From Clostridiales bacterium (GTDB lineage: Bacteria > Bacillota_A > Clostridia > Peptostreptococcales > Anaerovoracaceae), in contig SVCR01000001.1 of assembly GCA_015058265.1 (NCBI GenBank), positions 1 to 26,072 on the forward strand: a stretch of 26,072 nucleotides of DNA, read 5' to 3'. The notes under the pieces are model-generated. The model had not been told where the DNA came from and did not search any database. It worked only from the letters and a program-made list of their open reading frames with translations. Every line of letters starts with the position of its first letter. Within the stretch, counting starts at the first letter, position 1. The position numbers and the translations under genes were made by a program. Shown piece by piece: positions 24,720 through 26,072 of this stretch.

Positions 24720-25610
24720 ATGAAAGGAATAGTGCTCGCGGGAGGAGCCGGTACAAGGCTGTATCCGCTGACTATGGTCACAAGTAAACAGCTGCTGCCG
24801 GTTTACGATAAGCCAATGATTTATTATCCGCTTTCAACTCTGATGCTGGCCGGTATAAGGGATATCCTGATCATTTCGACACCGGAGGATACACCGCGTT
24901 TTGAAGCATTGCTCGGGGACGGATCGCAGTTCGGCATCAATCTTTCATACAAAGTGCAGCCGACCCCGGACGGACTTGCACAGGCATTCATTATCGGAGA
25001 AGAGTTCCTCGGAGGACAGGCGGGAGCCATGATACTCGGGGATAATATATTCTACGGAAACGGATTCGGTCGCATACTTAAGAAGGCTGTATTAAATGCT
25101 GAGGATAATGGCAGGGCGACTGTCTTCGGATATTATGTTACCGACCCTGAGAGATTCGGAGTTGTTGAATTCGATGAAGCGGGCAAGGTGCTTTCGCTGG
25201 AGGAGAAGCCAAAACATCCTAAGAGCAATTACGCTGTGACCGGATTGTATTTCTATCCGGCAGGAGTCAGCGATATGGCGAAGGAGGTCAAACCGTCAGC
25301 AAGGGGAGAACTGGAGATAACCACTCTCAACGAGATGTATCTCGAGAAGGACTGTATAGATGTTCAGTTGCTGGGCAGAGGTTTTGCATGGCTCGACACC
25401 GGGACGATGGACTCCCTGGTCGATGCCGCCGAGTTCGTAAGGATGCTCGAAAAGAGGCAGGGCGTCACGATCTCGGCTCTGGAAGAGATCGCTTTCAGGA
25501 ATGAATGGATCAGTGAAGAGGCTCTGTTGAAGGCTGCGAAGAAGTACGGCAAGAGCCCGTACGGAGTGCACCTCAAGATGGTAGCTTCGGGACGAATAGT
25601 GAACAGGTAG
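24720..25610 (+). CDS. rmlA: Glucose-1-phosphate thymidylyltransferase
   Basis: A 296-residue cytoplasmic enzyme joining dTTP and glucose 1-phosphate to dTDP-glucose, the first step to dTDP-rhamnose and dTDP-amino sugars. It is of normal length for RmlA. Motifs: [13 protein letters not shown] (6-18) binding the nucleotide, GDNIFYG with Asp108, EEKP (161-164) and [11 protein letters not shown] (194-204). Start ATG 24720 follows AAAGGAG by eight bases; an in-frame ATG at 24696 has none. The short gap before it contains an inverted repeat, CATAAT (24674-24679) with ATTATG (24700-24705), close to the ribosome binding site, and a second one, AATGAGT (24631-24637) with ACTCATT (24659-24665), over the previous stop codon. 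rmlB follows after ten bases. Confidence 0.96.
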   Translation: MKGIVLAGGAGTRLYPLTMVTSKQLLPVYDKPMIYYPLSTLMLAGIRDILIISTPEDTPRFEALLGDGSQFGINLSYKVQPTPDGLAQAFIIGEEFLGGQAGAMILGDNIFYGNGFGRILKKAVLNAEDNGRATVFGYYVTDPERFGVVEFDEAGKVLSLEEKPKHPKSNYAVTGLYFYPAGVSDMAKEVKPSARGELEITTLNEMYLEKDCIDVQLLGRGFAWLDTGTMDSLVDAAEFVRMLEKRQGVTISALEEIAFRNEWISEEALLKAAKKYGKSPYGVHLKMVASGRIVNR

Positions 25611-25620
25611 GAGAACAGCA

Positions 25621-26072
25621 ATGACGATTATAGTTACCGGAGGAGCCGGTTTTATCGGGTCGAATTTCATATTTCATATGCTCAAGGCACATCCTGACTA
25701 CAGGATCATCTGCGTCGACAAGCTCACCTATGCAGGAAATCTGTCGACACTCAAGGATGTAATGGATGAGCCGAACTTCAGATTCGTCAAACTCGATATC
25801 TGCGACAGAGAGGGAGTCTACAAGCTTTTCGAGGAAGAGCATCCTGATATAGTAGTGAACTTTGCTGCGGAGAGCCATGTTGACAGGAGCATCGAGGATC
25901 CGTCGATATTCCTGCAGACTAATATCATAGGCACATCGGTGCTGATGGACGCATGCCGCAAGTACGGTATCCGGAGATATCATCAGGTATCTACTGACGA
26001 AGTATACGGAGATCTGCCTCTGGACAGGCCTGATCTGTTCTTCACTGAGGAGACGCCTATACACACCAGCTC
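25621..26072 (+). CDS. rmlB: dTDP-glucose 4,6-dehydratase (C-terminal part outside window)
   Basis: The first 150 codons of RmlB; the gene runs off the right edge. The enzyme is a cytoplasmic short-chain dehydrogenase-type protein that converts dTDP-glucose to dTDP-4-keto-6-deoxyglucose using bound NAD. Visible motifs: VTGGAGFIGSNF (5-16) for NAD binding, DKLTYAGNL (near 40-48), FAAESHVDRSI and the active-site STDEVYGDL. The start has AGGAGAA about six bases upstream, ten bases after the rmlA stop. Its product is the substrate of the WecE-like enzyme at 18404-19549; RmlC and RmlD, needed for rhamnose, would lie to the right if present. Confidence 0.95.
   Translation, partial: MTIIVTGGAGFIGSNFIFHMLKAHPDYRIICVDKLTYAGNLSTLKDVMDEPNFRFVKLDICDREGVYKLFEEEHPDIVVNFAAESHVDRSIEDPSIFLQTNIIGTSVLMDACRKYGIRRYHQVSTDEVYGDLPLDRPDLFFTEETPIHTS

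Noticed and set aside
1..26072. tRNA, rRNA, CRISPR arrays, insertion sequences, integrases or attachment sites
   Set aside because: No cloverleaf, spaced direct repeats, transposase-like frame or flanking inverted repeats were found on reading either strand.

Overview
The window looks like a piece of the chromosome of an anaerobic, Gram-positive-type Firmicute, probably in the Eubacteriales (Clostridia). The evidence is the AGGAG-type ribosome binding sites, TGnTATAAT promoters, a DltC/DltB-like module, CDP-glycerol phosphotransferases, a TagO-like transferase and an LCP ligase. Base composition looks close to 50% GC by eye. Genus cannot be decided from the sequence. Almost every gene serves assembly and decoration of a phosphate-containing surface glycan (teichoic-acid-like polymer or capsule). 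No tRNA, rRNA, CRISPR array, insertion sequence or phage gene is visible.

Left part (1-2341, minus strand): a unit transcribed leftward from a promoter at 2312-2341 encodes an acyl carrier protein, an MBOAT O-acyltransferase and the start of an SGNH (DltD/AlgJ-like) protein that runs off the left edge. It resembles a rearranged dlt operon. The divergent promoter at 2411-2440 reads into a flavodoxin remnant (2513-2924) that has lost its FMN P-loop region, so it is probably a pseudogene. A hairpin (2970-3011) follows.

Second part (3058-7218, plus strand): an extended -10 promoter drives a 930-residue fusion of a YidC/Oxa1-like membrane domain, extra membrane helices and an extracytoplasmic sulfatase/LtaS-like domain, followed by a CDP-glycerol phosphotransferase family protein. 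A strong intrinsic terminator ends this unit at 7218.

Third part (7201-19577): a promoter overlapping that terminator starts a seven-gene run: a second CDP-glycerol phosphotransferase, a fibronectin-III/NlpC-P60-like cell-wall enzyme, a LicD protein with a very long C-terminal extension, a YfhO-family membrane protein, a Wzx-type flippase, an unrecognised multi-pass membrane protein (candidate polymerase or GT-C enzyme) and a WecE-like sugar aminotransferase.

Fourth part (19630 to the right edge): an extended -10 promoter precedes glucose-6-phosphate isomerase, then a TagO/WecA-like initiating transferase, an LCP ligase, an acyltransferase-3 protein, RmlA and the start of RmlB.

Working model (inference): RmlA, RmlB and the WecE-like enzyme make dTDP-4-amino-4,6-dideoxygalactose. 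The TagO-like enzyme starts the lipid-linked chain, which Wzx flips and the unknown membrane protein may polymerise. LicD, the CDP-glycerol enzymes and the sulfatase fusion add phosphate-linked groups, YfhO adds sugars, the acyltransferase and dlt-like module add acyl groups, and LCP attaches the product to peptidoglycan. Amino sugar plus phosphate would make the polymer zwitterionic. No ordinary GT2/GT4 glycosyltransferase, TagA or TagD is in view; they must lie outside. Outside the genes there is no stretch over 300 bases; the intergenic regions are at 2271-2512, 2925-3107, 7090-7310 and 19550-19683, and their contents are listed.
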